The notes under the pieces are model-generated. The model was not told the DNA's origin and did not search any database. It saw nothing but the letters and a program-made list of their open reading frames with translations. DNA of 64,000 nt from Oenanthe sinensis. Lineage: Eukaryota > Streptophyta > Magnoliopsida > Apiales > Apiaceae. The stretch is from the NCBI GenBank assembly GCA_028671895.1, contig JAPMAC010000207.1:6200001-6264000 (forward strand), written 5' to 3'. Positions within the stretch are counted from its first letter, which is position 1. Every line of letters starts with the position of its first letter. Shown piece after piece: positions 32,801 through 45,729 of this stretch. Made by a program: the position numbers and the translations under genes.

Positions 32801-34571
32801 AACCCCTCATTTTTATGCTCACTTTTCTTTTCTTTTATCTATGTTTTTCTTTTCACACCCTCACTCATCCTAGGTGCAAGAGACTGAGCAGGTACATCTT
32901 GCACAGAAGGTATAGATTTTACCTTGAGTAAAGTTGAAATGAGAGTAGAATCATCATCATTTCGAGAAGTAGCAGCCATTAGAGAGTTGATCTCAGGATC
33001 TTGAGTATTGACAACATCTTTTGGTGAAAATTTACTGTCATGAGGATTGACGGTAACTGTGTCATTAACAGTAACAGAGGTTATGATAACAATCTCTTCT
33101 ACCCTTTGAATAGAAGGTTCTTGTGGATCACCATGATCAGTCTCATTCAACTCTTCGAAGAGTGCATCAACATTTTGATCTTCAATGTTGACAAAGTGTG
33201 ATGCACTATAGTTGAATGAGCCGTGTTCCACATTTTTTAGCCCTATATTGTGTATTTCTTCAAGTGTGGGCTCATATTGAGTGTATTCAACCTGTTGTGC
33301 AGACTCTGCATAGGGTGCCATGTGAGACTGGCCAATTTGAATAGATACCTCTTTTTGAGAGGAGATACCTAGATGTGAGTTTTGTTACCTATTAAGATAT
33401 GTGCCCTTTTTAGAGGACACACACTTGCTTATAGAGGTTGGTACCCTTGCCTTCTTCCTCCTAGGCTCACAAGGGCCCTTTATAGATTATGTGGTTTGAC
33501 TACCACCCTTATTTGTTGCATCTTATGCAAGTTCACCACCTATTTGTGGAATGGCTTCTAACCTAGGATTAATGATCCTCTTCCTTTTAGAAATCTGGTC
33601 CTTTTGGGATGAACCAGACTCTTGGCTAACAGATTTAGAGATTCTAGAAGGTCTGACTCCTTCAAAAGGTTTAGAGTATGGGTTAGGAATGGTGAGGTCA
33701 ACACCATTCTCATCACTTATGGAAAATACATTCTAGTCCCCAATAATTTTTAAATTCAATTCATTGATAGTTGAAAGCATGAAATCAATAATAAACAATT
33801 CCAATTCTGAGTTAAGAGGTTTACTTGCTAACATAGAATGAGTATTTTTCTTTAATGTTGGGGACTCCATGCATTGCACATTGTCTAGATTACGTATGCC
33901 TACTACAGAGTTGATAATAAGCATAAAAAATCTAGGATAGTAGATTACTAGTTTTCTGCTATCCTTCTTGCCAAGCACCATATTGAATAGTGGCATCTGT
34001 AGTTTTTCAATATCGATTCTGTAGTTGTGCAACATAGAATGTACAATCTTTCTGATGTAGGCTGACACTTCATTCCAACCACTTGTCTTACTTGACATGG
34101 CTCTAGTGATAACATCTAGAATCATGCTCCACTCTTTGTTCAAGTACTCTCTATCCATGCCTCCTGACGGGTACCAATCATTATTGTTAGGGCTTGTCTT
34201 GGGTCCAGTGTACCCAATCATCTTGAAGAACTTTGAGAGTTGTTCTTCACTAGCTGGCTCCTGAAAAAGGACATCCTCATCAGCATCAATGTGGAGAGCA
34301 GTGTTGACATGAGTTGAGTCAATGGTGTAGGAGGTGTTGTTGATTTGGAAAGTTATGTGCTTGCATTATGCTCCCCCTCACATGTAGTAGAAGTCCATAG
34401 CTTAGATAATATTGGGATTTCTAATAGTGGGCTCTCTATTATGGCATAGGACAAGAAAGAGTTATTTATGAAACCAACAAATGGTTTAAAGGCTTCTCCG
34501 GCTTCACCCACTGTAGCCATGGTGGTGAAGTTAGTTTGGGCAAGAGTAGAGACTATTTGAGGTCCAGAAAT
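29842..34571 (-). pseudogene. Third ORF of element E, decayed
   Basis: A roughly 1570-codon gene broken into minus-strand pieces (34221-33733, 33321-32839, 32742-31834, 31620-31294, 31269-30997, 30703-30428, 30295-30086). Its original start codon at 34571-34569 is now ATT. Layout: an N-terminal globular domain with W-N-E-V, Y-I-R-K-I-V-H-S-M and N-Y-R-I-D; a long acidic, lysine-rich, partly coiled-coil middle; and a C-terminal part with L-H-E-D-C-L-D-I-K-R-R and a basic end at A-K-K followed by a stop near 29843. It is co-linear with the third ORF of B. Such ORFs in Sireviruses are called env-like, but I see no signal peptide or membrane helix. The N-terminal domain resembles what databases call putative plant transposon protein. 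Confidence 0.75.
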
Positions 34572-35162
34572 GGTTGAGAGTTTGAAATTTTAGAAATATA
34601 GAGCAGTTTAGAGAAGAAGTTGCACAGAAAATAGTGGGTTTTTAGGGGGTTAGAGAATTTAAGAGTTTAAAGAGAAGTAAAGAGTGAGAGAGATTTTAAC
34701 TGTTTGTATATATATATGATGTGAAAAAGTTGTTGTCAAAGCTGAATTTCAATCGATTGATTTGACAATTGTATCTATTAATCCATTTGCTTCTTGTTAG
34801 TAACTTCTGTGCTAGAAATCACAAACACTCTTAATAGCAACATTAGCGGTTAGAGAATATATAAAATAAATGAATAACCCTAATATTGACTGTTGACAGT
34901 ATATTATGCGGAGATTTTAGAAAACTATACTGTCAATGAATACTGACAGTAAGTTATTGACAGTACTTTTTATTAACCTCATATTAAGTAAGTTACTTAA
35001 AAATAAATTAATTAACCTCTTAGTAAAATATCATCATGTGTATCCACTATGACATAAATCAAAACACCTCAAGAGGCCATTAATTCACAGTGCATTTAAG
35101 TTAACAAAATTTTTGATCAACTAAATAGAATTATATTAACAGGATAAATTTAGCTTACCTAA
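34572..35162 (-). promoter_or_regulatory. Internal promoter-like spacer of E upstream of third ORF
   Basis: Between the pol stop and the third ORF. It contains clustered GACAGT/ACTGTC words (about 34890-34970), the same words as the LTR U3. A TATATATATA stretch at about 34707-34717 lies about 140 bases before the former start codon, followed by a CT-rich leader on the minus strand. The same layout occurs in B and C. Confidence 0.5.
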
Positions 35163-36063
35163 TTAACTCACTAGCCTGTTGAATGTCGTTTCATCCAATG
35201 GTTTGGTAAAAATATCTGCAAGTTGTTTCTCTGTGGGCACATAGATCAGCTTTATTGTGCCTTCCTCTACATGCTCTCGAATGAAATGATGTCTGATGTC
35301 AATGTGCTTCGTTTTGGAGTGTTGAACACGATTCTCAGAAATTGTTATGGCATTAGTGTTATCACAAAAGATAGGAATTCCTTGCAGAGTCAACCCATAG
35401 TCCAATAGCTGGTTCCTCATCCAAAGTAATTGAGCACATCAACTACCAGCTGCAATGTATTCAACCTCTGCAGTTGAATTTGACACTGAATGCTGCTTCT
35501 TGCTAAACCATGAAACCAATCTTTCTCCCAAAAATTGACAACTTCCTGTTGTACTCTTTCTATCAATTCTGTAACCAGCATAGTCTGAGTCTGAATATCC
35601 AACCAAGTCAAACCCAGATTCTTTAGAATATCAAAGGCCAAAATCTTGAGTGCCTTTCAAGTATCTAAAGATTCTTTTTATAGCCATTAAGTGAGACTCC
35701 TTTGGATCAGACTGGAACCTTGAACACAACCATGTTGCAATCATGATGTCAGGCCTGCTAGCTGTTACGTAGAGGAGAGAGCCAATCATTCCTCTATACA
35801 TCTTGTTGTCCACCTTCTTTCCTTTTGGGTCCTTATCAAGTTGAGTTGTTGTTGAGATTGGAGTCTTTGCAGGTGATGAGTCTTCCATTTCAAATCTCTT
35901 CAAAAGATCTTTAAGATATTTAGTTTGGCAAATAAATATTTCATCTTTCTTTTGATAGACCTAAAGTCTAAAAAAGAATACTAATTCACCCATCATACTC
36001 ATCTCATATTTGTTCTACAATAACTCAGAGAATTCTTTGCATAAATCTTCTTTTGTTGAGCCA
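35163..36063 (-). pseudogene. pol 3' part (RT end and RNase H) of element E
   Basis: Minus-strand frames 35903-35631, 35641-35417 and 35420-35163 match B's RT/RNase H closely: M-E-D-S-S-P-A-K-T-P, S-L-L-Y, F-Q-S-D-P-K-E-S-H-L, F-C-D-N-T, T-K-H-I-D-I-R-H-H-F-I-R-E-H-V and I-F-T-K-P-L-D-E. Two frameshifts separate the pieces. The gene is cut at 36063 by the LTR of D just after the Y-V-D-D region would begin. The missing N-terminal half should lie beyond D's right end, outside the window. Confidence 0.85.
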
Positions 36064-36832
36064 TGTTAGGAATTTATTCATTTGATGATGTATAAAATAC
36101 TAGAATAGGATTTAGCATAGCTTATTTGTAATAAGTGTTTCTAGTCTCTGAAATTTTATAATCAGAGTCTAGTTAGTCTACATTCTTGTACTTAGAAGAT
36201 TTTCTGTAAAAAGTGAAACCAGAGTCTAGATGAAGATCAGAGTCTGAGAGGTGATCAGAGTCTATAGACTATCGGAGTCTACAAGCTGTCAGAGTCTACA
36301 AATAATCAGAGTCTATAGTCTAGCAGAGTCTGAAGAGTTCAGAGTCTATAAAGTCAAAACTGAATTTGGAAGATGATCACAGAAAAGGGAAGTCTTCGAA
36401 GATAAATCCAAAGATATTGTAGATATGCTATGGGAAGGAAGAGAATTGCAGAAGGAAACTGTCAGCTAATAATTAAGAATTATATTCCTATTGTAATTTG
36501 TTTTCTGTTATTAGTTGATAGGTAGCTCTCTATATAAAGACTCTATGTAACCTAATTAAAGTGTGTCAATCGTGTGAAGCAAGAAAAAGTTTTTGAAAGC
36601 ATAGAGATATAGAGAGTTGTTGTGAGATACACAGAGAAGCTGCTAGGGTTTTTGTACACCTTATGAAAGTTTGTTTTCATGCATCAATAAAACAAACAGT
36701 TGTTATTCATATCTTTGTGTTTGATCTTTGTTCTGAATTCAAATCTTTAATACATATTGAGTTGATTTTAATCAGGCAGAAAAAGCACACAAGTATTCAA
36801 CCCCTCCTTCTACTTGTGCAACTGGCAAAACA
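36064..36832 (+). mobile_element. 5' LTR of copia family A, copy D
   Basis: TGTTAGGAATTTATTC to ...GGCAAAACA. U3 holds eight AGAGTCT words within about 200 bases (36160-36350). TATA box TATATAAAG at about 36531, C-tract near 36800. Inserted in pol of E; the five bases before it are AGCCA, and the partner copy should lie right of the window. Confidence 0.85.
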
Positions 36833-36834
36833 AT

Positions 36835-36846
36835 TGGTATCAAAGC
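36835..36846 (+). promoter_or_regulatory. Primer-binding site of D
   Basis: TGGTATCAAAGC, one mismatch to the usual initiator-Met complement. Confidence 0.85.
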
Positions 36847-36869
36847 CTAACATTTAAAATCGGTCAAAG

Positions 36870-38339
36870 ATATCTAGAAACAAAGATGGCAATTCTAAGA
36901 TTCCTAAGCTTAAGAGAAACGAGTACACCCACTGGAAGGTTAAGATACTGCACCATCTGGAAGCTACAGACCTTGACTATCTTGAAAGGAGTAGTGAAGG
37001 ACCCTATGTGCCCTTAAAGATTGTGCCTCAAACCAATGAGGAAGGCAAAATAATTGAAGAACACCTCATTGAGAAACCAAAGGCTGAATGGACAAAAGAG
37101 GACAAGAAAAATGTCCTTAAGGAGGCACAAGTCAAAAAAATTCTGTTTAATAGTTTGAATTCTGTTCTTACAACTGTGTCATATCATGCAAAACTGCCAA
37201 GGAGATGTGGACAAAACTTGAAGTGCACTGTCAAGGGACTAAAGATGTCAAGAAGAATGCTAGGTCTCTGCTAATTCAGGAGTATGAGTACTTTGAAGCC
37301 AAACCTGGAGAATCTATTACTGAGATGTATGATAGGTTCACGAAACTCCTGAATGAGATGGCTATGGTTGGTAAGGTTTATGATTCGGAAGATACAAATA
37401 CCAAGTTTCTCAGAGCACTTCCTGAAGAGTGGGACAATAAAACTACAGCCATAAGGGAAGTTAGAGATTTGGATGAATTAACTCTAGAAGAATTTTATGG
37501 CAGACTCAAGACATATGATTTAGAGATGCAACAGAGGAAGAATAAGAAATTTGTGAAGACAAAATATACGGCACTCTTTTATGGAGTCTGAGAAAGAACA
37601 ACAGGGAGAACCCAAAGAAGCTAGAATCAAGGATTTAAGGAAGAAGGGTAAAGCTGTTGACGAGTCAGAGTCTACTGACACAGACTCTGATTCAAATGAA
37701 GAGATTGATCTAAGTCAAATGATGTCTATGTTTACAATTTTTTTTTAAAAGAATGAAATTTAACAAACGAATTGGCAAATTTAGCAAGAGGCCATTATTC
37801 AAGAAGGAAGATGAAAAGGTTGAGAAGAGCAAGAGCACAATAATCAAACTTGACAAAGTAAAAGTCAAGTGTTTCAACTGTAGAATACAGACACTTTGAT
37901 AGTGAATGCAGAAAGTTAAAGAGTCAAGGAAAAGGAAAAGCACTTCTATCAACTGGAAAGGATTGGGCAGATTCAAGCTCAGAGGATGAAATTGATTATG
38001 AAATCTAGCATTGATGGCATCCTCCTCAAGAAAATCACAATCTCCCAAAGAACCTTCATCTCCTAAAACTCAGGTATCAATCTTCACTCCCGAATCCTTA
38101 CTTAATTTAAATTCTGATTATTTACCAATAGTGAAAAGAGAGATTAATAATATACTGACAAATTTTAGGTCTCTCACTAGTGAAAGTGAAAGTTTAAGAG
38201 AAGAAAACTTAACCTTGATAAATAGGAATAATCATCTAGAGTCTGAGTTAAAGTCAATGGGACAATACAAAAAGGATTTTGAAAAACATAGTCACAACTA
38301 CATTGAAGTCTTGAAAGCCTATGACTATGTTAGGAAAGA
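36870..38339 (+). pseudogene. gag of copia element D, interrupted by B
   Basis: Co-linear with A2 gag. The start codon is ATA at 36870. Open pieces are 37008-37274, 37205-37591 (E-S-I-T-E-M-Y-D-R-F-T-K-L-L-N-E-M, L-R-A-L-P-E-E-W) and 38011-38339. The CCHC knuckle region (about 37868-37915) is frameshifted. After Y-V-R-K the gene is cut by the LTR of B at 38340. The 3' remainder of gag and all of pol are expected beyond 64000. Confidence 0.8.
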
Positions 38340-39507
38340 TGTTAGGGATTGTGGTTCTATCAATGTAATCAACTAATATTTACTTAGTTTAATTAATAAT
38401 TAACAAAGTAAAATATACTGTCATATATAGTTTGACAGTATGTTTAAAATGTCACTTGTAATAAAGATGCTCAAATAGTCAAGTAGGTGACAGTAAGTAT
38501 CAATAGTTACTGCCATATGTAAATGAAATAAATGACCAATGAGGTAGAAGTTCACAAAGTGTTCATGCACAACATAGATCAAATTTCTGACAGTAACATT
38601 CTACATTCTGAGCCTATGACAGCATGTTCTAGTGACAACTTTTGGAAACAGACGAAAGCAACTACTCCTTGACAGTAAACTTGGCGGAGAATGAAGATTC
38701 TATGACAGCAACTATCCCTTGAAAGTAAACTTGGCGGAGATTGAAGATTCAAGACATCAAGTTTTCTGACAGTAGCTTTGACAGGGAGAGTTGACAGCAT
38801 GTTTGGCTGGATGATCAATAACATGTTTGGCGGAATAGTTGACAGTACCTTTAGACGACAACATGTTTTAGAAGACTGGTGATCCTGACAGTAAAGTATG
38901 CAGTAACAAAGATGTTGTCATCAAAGTGAAGCTGAAGGTTGACAGTAACTTTCATGGAAGCTGACAGTCTGTTTCAAGTAGCAGACTAAGTAAAATCATT
39001 CACAGATTGATCTTGACATTTCTACCTAATCTGTCAAGTCTACAATTGTAACTTGAGATAAAGTAAGAAAAAAGGTGAAGCGTGGTCGTGGTGTCAAGAA
39101 TGTAAAATCCTCATAGAGTACCTTTATCTACATTTGGAATGAAGACAAGACTCATGAAGAAAAAGTGAGATTACCATTTCGAGTATTGTCCACGAAACAA
39201 GGGAAAGTGTACTTGTAAGTAAGATATGTGTTGTAGTTTAAATACACACATCTCACAAACACTTTCTCTAACACACACAACTGAGCTTAACTTTTCTCAA
39301 GCATAGAAACTCTAGCAATCTCTTGTTATTGTATCTATTGATGTTGGAATAAAATTAATTTTTGAAGTAAAACACTTTGTGTCCATAGCTTACTTGTCTT
39401 TTGTTTTGTAACTTAATACATTAGCTTTTGTTTGTTGTTATCAAAAGTTCTCAAATTTATTAAGTTGCATTCAACCCCCCCTTCTGTAACACTCATTCTT
39501 TTTAACA
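38340..39507 (+). mobile_element. 5' LTR of Sirevirus-like element B
   Basis: TGTTAGGGATTGTGG to ...CTTTTTAACA. About ten GACAGT/ACTGTC words lie in U3 (38410-38970). A TATA-like TTTAAATACA is near 39237 and GCATTCAACCCCCCC near 39468-39482. The five bases before it (AAAGA, 38335-38339) should recur after the 3' LTR, outside the window. B is the same family as E, in opposite orientation. Confidence 0.85.
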
Positions 39508-39509
39508 AC

Positions 39510-39521
39510 TGGTATTAGAGC
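39510..39521 (+). promoter_or_regulatory. Primer-binding site of B
   Basis: TGGTATTAGAGC, one mismatch to the initiator-Met complement. Confidence 0.85.
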
Positions 39522-39558
39522 AGCAGATTAGACATACATAACCTGAAAAGATCTAAAA

Positions 39559-41790
39559 ATGAGTGCATAGAAAGTAAGCAGTATTAAAATACCCACCTTT
39601 GACAAAGAGCATTACAACCTCTGAAAAATAAAGATGATGTTATTCATAAAGACGGCCAACCCACTCTATCCTGAAATCCTGAAGAATGTTCATTTTGTCC
39701 CTCAAACATATGTACCTGAAACCACAGTAGATGGTGAAACCATACCAGCCTACTGGGTTCCTAAAAAGGTTTCAGAGTACACTGACACTGAGAAGGAAAA
39801 GTATCTCTTGATGATTGTTTATAATTTATTATCATTGAGGCACTTGACAATGTCATGTACAACAACATTGTCAATTGCACCAGTGCGAAGTAAATATGGG
39901 AAACCATTGAGATACTCTGTGAAGGGACAGAGGAAGTAAAAGAGAATAAAAGACAGATTCTGGTGTCTCAGTATGAAGCCTTTATGGCTAAACCTAGTGA
40001 AGGGTTAACTGAGATGTTTGAGAGGTTTAATAGGCTGATTAATGACTTGCAGCTGCATGGAAAGTTTTATGACAAAAAGGAGGTAAACATGAAATTCATA
40101 TTGACACTTCCTGACCACCTAGAGCACAAGGTTTCTACCATAAGAGAAGGAAGGGATTTATCAAAAGTTTCTCTTGAAACTTTGTATGGCATTCTTAAAA
40201 CCTATGAGCTAGAGTTACTGTAAAAGAGAGCTATCCAAGCTGGTCAAAGAGGAAAGATGGCCAACACCTCTAATGCTCTAGTGGCTCAGGATCCACAGCT
40301 GATGCAACTCAAAGAATCACAGCATCAACAACAAATCAAAATTGAAGAAGTCACAGATGAAGATGAAGGAGTAACTCTGGAACTCAAGGATGGTGAATAA
40401 GATGAATTCTATACCTTGGAGGAACTAGACAACATGGAGAATAAAACAATGGCCTACATGGTAAGAAAGTTCTCCGACTTGAGATTCAAGAGGAACAAAG
40501 CCTTCAAACCAAGAGGACAAGGCTCCAGGTTCAACAAGCCAAATATCTCAAAACGTGAAGGTAGTGGCAAAGGTGGATATAAGACAGGCATGGTGGACAG
40601 ATCCAAAATAAGGTGTTACAACTGTAGTGAAATGGGGCATTTTGCAACAGAGTGCAAAAAGCCAAAACAAGTGAGAAGAAATGACAGTGACTATGAAGAA
40701 CTCAAAGCAAAGTATGAAGCCTTGCTGAAAAAGCAACAGGGAAGAGCCTTTGTGGCTGAAGGAAAATGCTGTGAAGACTCAGATGAAAAGGAAGAAGAAG
40801 AATATGAAAATATTGCTCTAATGGTAAGTTCAGGAGAAGGTTCATCCACTTCTTCAAGTCAGGTACCCTTTCTTACTACTGTTAATATGACTACATCCCA
40901 GTATAAGAAAACTGTTGAAAGTCTAAGTTCAGAGATTTTTAATATTCATACAAGCATGTTAGCTGCAAATGAGGAGATAGCTAGATTATCCAGTGCTAAT
41001 GAGTCACTAAAACTTAAAAATCATGAACTTGAACTAAAACAGAATGCTTTTGAGTCTCTTCAACAAGAAAATGAAATTCTTAAGAACAAAATTATTTGTG
41101 CTTCTCAGATTGAGGAATTCCTTAGGAAACAGATTTCTGAGAATGAGTTAAAAATCAAGGCCTACAAGAATTCCTCTTCCTTGTTAAAATCTTACCATGA
41201 TGATAACACTGAAAATCAAAAGGTAGGTATAGGTTTTAACTATGAGAAGAAAAATGGAAAGAAACATGTTGTTGAAGAAGAAACCAAACATACTGTCAAA
41301 CCTTCTATGTTAAATAAAGTGAATAATCCAATGTTCAAAAAGGCTGAGTTTGAATTTGATGAGGTAGCTTTAATAATCAAACAAGATATAGATGATGAGG
41401 ACAAAGAAGCTGTCAATAAATCCCTTAAAGAAAAAGATACTGTCAAAATCCCCAAGATACTGCAATGGAAACTTACACTGTGGTGATTATGATTGTATAT
41501 CTTGCAAAATGAACATAATGAGCATTTGCTTTAACATGCCTTTTGTTAATAATCAAGAATGTCTGTATAAGATTGCTAAAACTGAAAAGGCAAAGACTCC
41601 AAGTCCACCTAAGGTTAGGATGGACAAACAACCCAAGAGAAAAGCTACCAAACCAGTAATCAAATCAGAATGGGTAGCTACAGGAGTCTTACTAAAAGCA
41701 AGAGAAGATAATTCAAGAAATCCAACTTCATACTATTATCAAGCTAAACCAAATGGACCCAATAAAAGTTGGGTACCAAAAGCAAATTGA
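39559..41790 (+). pseudogene. gag of element B, broken
   Basis: It starts at ATG 39559 (M-S-A) but has a TAG four codons in and a TGA near 39619. Open pieces: 39634-39939, 39963-40223, 40416-41486 and 41392-41790. Visible: W-V-P-K-K-V near residue 60, a conserved gag stretch P-S-E-G-L-T-E-M-F-E-R-F, one intact CCHC knuckle C-Y-N-C-x4-H-x4-C (about 40615-40655), a coiled-coil middle, a Cys-rich C-terminal segment, and the end S-W-V-P-K-A-N then TGA. The frame changes at least twice. The word ACTGTCAA recurs in the coding part. Confidence 0.85.
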
Positions 41791-41807
41791 AATATTTTGC
41801 TTTGCAG

Positions 41808-44800
41808 GGCAACATGAAAAATAAAAGAATCATGTGGATCATTGATAGTGGATGCTCAGGACACATGACAGGTGATAAAGCCCTGCTATCACAGTTCAAA
41901 GAAATGGCTGGCCCTTATGTAACCTTTGGTGACAACAACATTGGTTTCACAATGGGATATGACATACTGGAGGTTGGAAATCTTAAGATTGAGAAAATTG
42001 CTCTAGTAAATGGATTGAAGCACAATTTGTTGAGTGTTACTCAATTTTGTGAAAGAGGTTTCAATGTTGGTTTTGATCAAGACAGATGCTCCATTGTCAA
42101 AAAGAAGACAGGAGAATGAGCTCTTCAAGGAGTAAGGAAATGAAGCCTCTACATAGCTGACTTGAAAGTTAAAGTCTACTGTTTCTACAGTAAGGCTTAT
42201 CCATCTAAAAGCTGGCTATGGCATAAGAAGCTCTCTCATTTAAATTTCAAAGCACTCCTAGTGGTTCAATAAATGAGGTATTTCAACTAATTCATATGGA
42301 CTTGTTTGGTCCTGTGAATGTGCAATCATTTGCTAGGAAAAGATATGCTCTAGTAATGGTTGATGATTTCTCAAGATATACATGGGTGAGATTTCTAGCA
42401 TCTAAAGATGAAGTTGCACAAGAGATTATTGACTTGGTTAGATTCCTTGACAAAAATCTAAAGTTCAAAGTGCAAATTTTAAGAAGTGATAATGGCACTG
42501 AATTCAAAAACAGTGTCATGAATGATTTTTGCAAAGACAATGGAATCACTCAATAATTCTCTACACCAAGGACACCTCAACAAAATGGTGTTGTTGAAAG
42601 AAAAAATAGAACTCTCATTGAGGCTGCAAGAACAATGTTGAGTGAAGCAAAACTTCCTACCTATTTCTGGGGTGAAGCAATCAATACAGCCTGTTACACT
42701 CAAAATAAGACTGTAGTCAACAAGGCCTATGGAAAGACACCCTATGAATTGCTCACAGGAAGGAAACCAACTGTCAATTATTTTCATGTCTTTGGAAGCA
42801 AGTGCTACTTCATGAAAGATTCAACTGAGATCAAAGGAAATTTTGATACAAAAGAACTTGAAGGAATTTTCATGGGATATAGAATTGACAGGACTGCATA
42901 CAGAGTCTATATTGTAGATCACAAGACTGTGGAGGAGAGTGTAAATGTCATCTTTGATGAAACTAAATTTCCTAGAATTGAAGGAAGTCAAGAGACAGAA
43001 CCTTTAGCCTTTGAAAATCAAGGCTATTTAGAAGAAATTGAAGAGGATTCACCAAGAATTGATCACACAATTTCAGGTCCAACATTGGTTCCAAAATCAG
43101 TCTGGAAAAAATGAAGGTACTGCCCAAACAACTGATTTTTCTAGGAATGTTCCAATGAACAGTGGACTTGAGGAAATTGATGTTGTCAACAGTGCAAGAA
43201 CAAAAGATACTGTCATTCAACAAAATGTTGAAGACTCTAGTGATTCTCAAAGATGAACTAAATGGAGCAGGGATCACACTAATGACTTAATCATTGGTGA
43301 TCCAGGTACTGTATTCAAAACAAGAAGAAATGTGGCCAATGAATGTATGTATTCTTGTTTCCTTTCTCAAACAGAACCTAAAACTCTTGAAGAAGACTTG
43401 GCTGATCCAGATTGGATTAATGCCATGCAAGAGGAGCTTAATCAATTTGAAAGAAGCTGTGTTTGGGAATTAGTGCCTAGACCAAAGAACAAATCCATAA
43501 TAGGCACTAAATGGGTTTATAGAAACAAGATGGATGAGTGTGGTACTGTCACAAGAAACAAAGCAAGGCTGGTGGCAAAAGGTTACTGTCAACAGGAAGG
43601 GATTGATTATGAAGAAACATTTGCTTCTGTTGCCAGACTAGAGGCAATTAGATTATTCTTGGCTTTTGCTGCATACAACAACTTCAAGGTATTTCAAATG
43701 GATGTCAAAAGTGCTTTTCTTAATGGAGAGTTAGAAGAAGAAGTGTATGTTGAACAACCCCCAGGCCTTGAAGATCCAAAATTGGGAAACTTGGTGTACA
43801 GGCTACTCAAAGCATTGTATGGACTAAAACAAGCACTAAGAGCTTGGTATGATACTCTTTCTAAGTTTTTTCTTGATAACAGCTTTATAAGAGGGATTGT
43901 GGATAAAACTCTTTTCTACAAAAAGCATGGAAAGGATATCATTCTAGTTCAAGTGTATGTGGATGACATTATCTTTGGATCAACAAATGAAGACTTATGC
44001 AAGAAATTATCTGAGATGCAGAACAAGTATGAGATGAGCATGATGGGTGAATTAGTATTCTTTCTTGGACTTCAAATCTATCAAAAGAAAGATGGAATAT
44101 TTATTTGCCAGTCTAAGTATGTTAAAGATCTTCTAAAAAGATTTGATATGGAAGACTCATCTCCTGCAAAGACTCCAATCTCTACTGCAACACAACTTGA
44201 CAAGGATCCAAGAGGAAAGAAGGTGGATAACAAAATGTACAGATGCATGATTGGCTCTCTTCTCTATCTAACAGCTAACAGACTTGACATTATATTTGCT
44301 ACAGGTTTGTGTGCAAGGTTTCAGTCTGATCCCAAGGAGTCACATCTAATGGCAGTAAAAAGAATTCTTAGATATGTGAAAGGCACTCAAAATCTTGGCC
44401 TTTGGTATCCTAAAGAATCTGGTTTTGACTTGGTTGGTTACTCATACTCAGACTATGCAGGATGCAAAATAGACTGAAAAAGTACAATAGGGAGCTGTCA
44501 GTTTTTGGGAGAAAGATTGGTGTCATGGTTTAGCAAGAAACAGCATTCAGTGTCAAATTCAACTGCAGAGGCTGAATATATTACAGCTGGTAGTTGTTGT
44601 GCTCAGTTACTTTGGATGAGGAACCATCTATTGGACTATGGGTTGACTCTGCAAGGAATTCCTATTTTCTGTGATAACACTAGTGCCATAGCAATTTCTG
44701 AGAATCCTATTCAACATTCCAAAACTAAGCATATTGACATCAGGCATCACTTTATTAGAGAGCATGTGGAGGAAGGCACAATCAAGCTAATCTATGCGCC

Positions 44801-44900
44801 CACAGATAAGCAACTTGCAGATATTTTCACCAAACCATTGGATGAAAAGACTTTTAACAGGCTAGTGAGTGAATTGGGTATGTTAAATTTGACTTGTTAA
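41808..44900 (+). pseudogene. pol of element B, broken
   Basis: In the -1 frame relative to the end of gag. Protease with I-D-S-G-C-S-G-H (about 41838); a stop near 42117. Around 42255 a deletion removes the second half of the integrase zinc-binding domain. The integrase core resumes at 42296 (M-D-L-F-G-P, S-D-N-G-T-E-F, V-V-E-R-K-N) with a stop near 42554. RT at 43332-44477 is long and clean (381 codons) with Y-V-D-D at 43956-43967. A TGA at 44475 splits it from RNase H (44505-44900: F-C-D-N-T, I-F-T-K-P-L-D-E). Pol is dead, but RT to RNase H is well preserved. Confidence 0.9.
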
Positions 44901-45082
44901 TCTAATTCTGTTTAGTTGATAGAATTTTAGTTTACATTTCACTGTGAATTAATGGCCTATAAAGGTGTTTTGATTTCTGTCACAGTGGAAAGACATGATG
45001 ATATTTAACTGAGAAGTTAACTAATTTATTTTTAAGTAACTTAACTTCTATGTGAACAATAAAAGATGATGTCAAGGTACTT

Positions 45083-45729
45083 GACAGTATGTTTTATTCA
45101 TTCTGTCACATAATGATAAGTTACTGTCAAAAATCTGTGAAAACCTACTGTCACATGGTTGATAAGTCTTGACAGTAAAGTCCGCGGGAGTAAAACATAC
45201 TGTCAGATGGCTGAGAAAACTTGACAGTATGTTTTGCGGGATTAAAACTTACTGTCAAATCTTGTGAAACCTACTGTCAAAGGAATGAGAAATAATGACA
45301 TCATAGTATGCGGGAGTAAAACATACTGTCAGATTATGAAACTTACTGTCAATATCTCTTGACATCATAGTTTTTCAAAGACCCACATAACATACTGTCA
45401 ACAATTAACATTAGATTTATTCACTAATTATTATTTACTAATGTTACTGTCAAGAGTGTTTGTCATTTTAGCGCAGAAGTTACTGTCGAGGAATGGAACT
45501 TGAAGACAACTGTCACTTAAAATTGTTTAAAATTCTTTCTTGACAGTACCTTTTCACATCATATAAATACATAGCTAAAATTTCTCTCACTCTTTACTTT
45601 ATTTTTCTCATAACTTCTCCACTCTCTTACACCCCTAAAACTCTCCAGTTTCTCTACAACTTTTTGTTCTAAACCGTCTTCTAAACACCTAAATCTTTCA
45701 TTCTTTCTCAACCTTAACATCAATCAACC
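45083..45729 (+). promoter_or_regulatory. Internal promoter-like region of B upstream of third ORF
   Basis: About fifteen ACTGTC/GACAGT words in both orientations within 45080-45550, denser than in the LTR itself. They are followed by TATAAATA at 45562-45569 and a CT-rich, leader-like 130 bases to the ATG at 45730. Stops in all frames separate it from pol, so readthrough from pol is not possible here. An internal promoter is inferred from layout and its recurrence in E and C. Confidence 0.55.

Noticed and set aside
43332..44900. Integrated pararetrovirus as the source of the RT domains
   Set aside because: Order is PR-IN-RT-RH with paired LTRs, PBS and TSDs, which is Ty1/copia; no coat or movement protein is seen.
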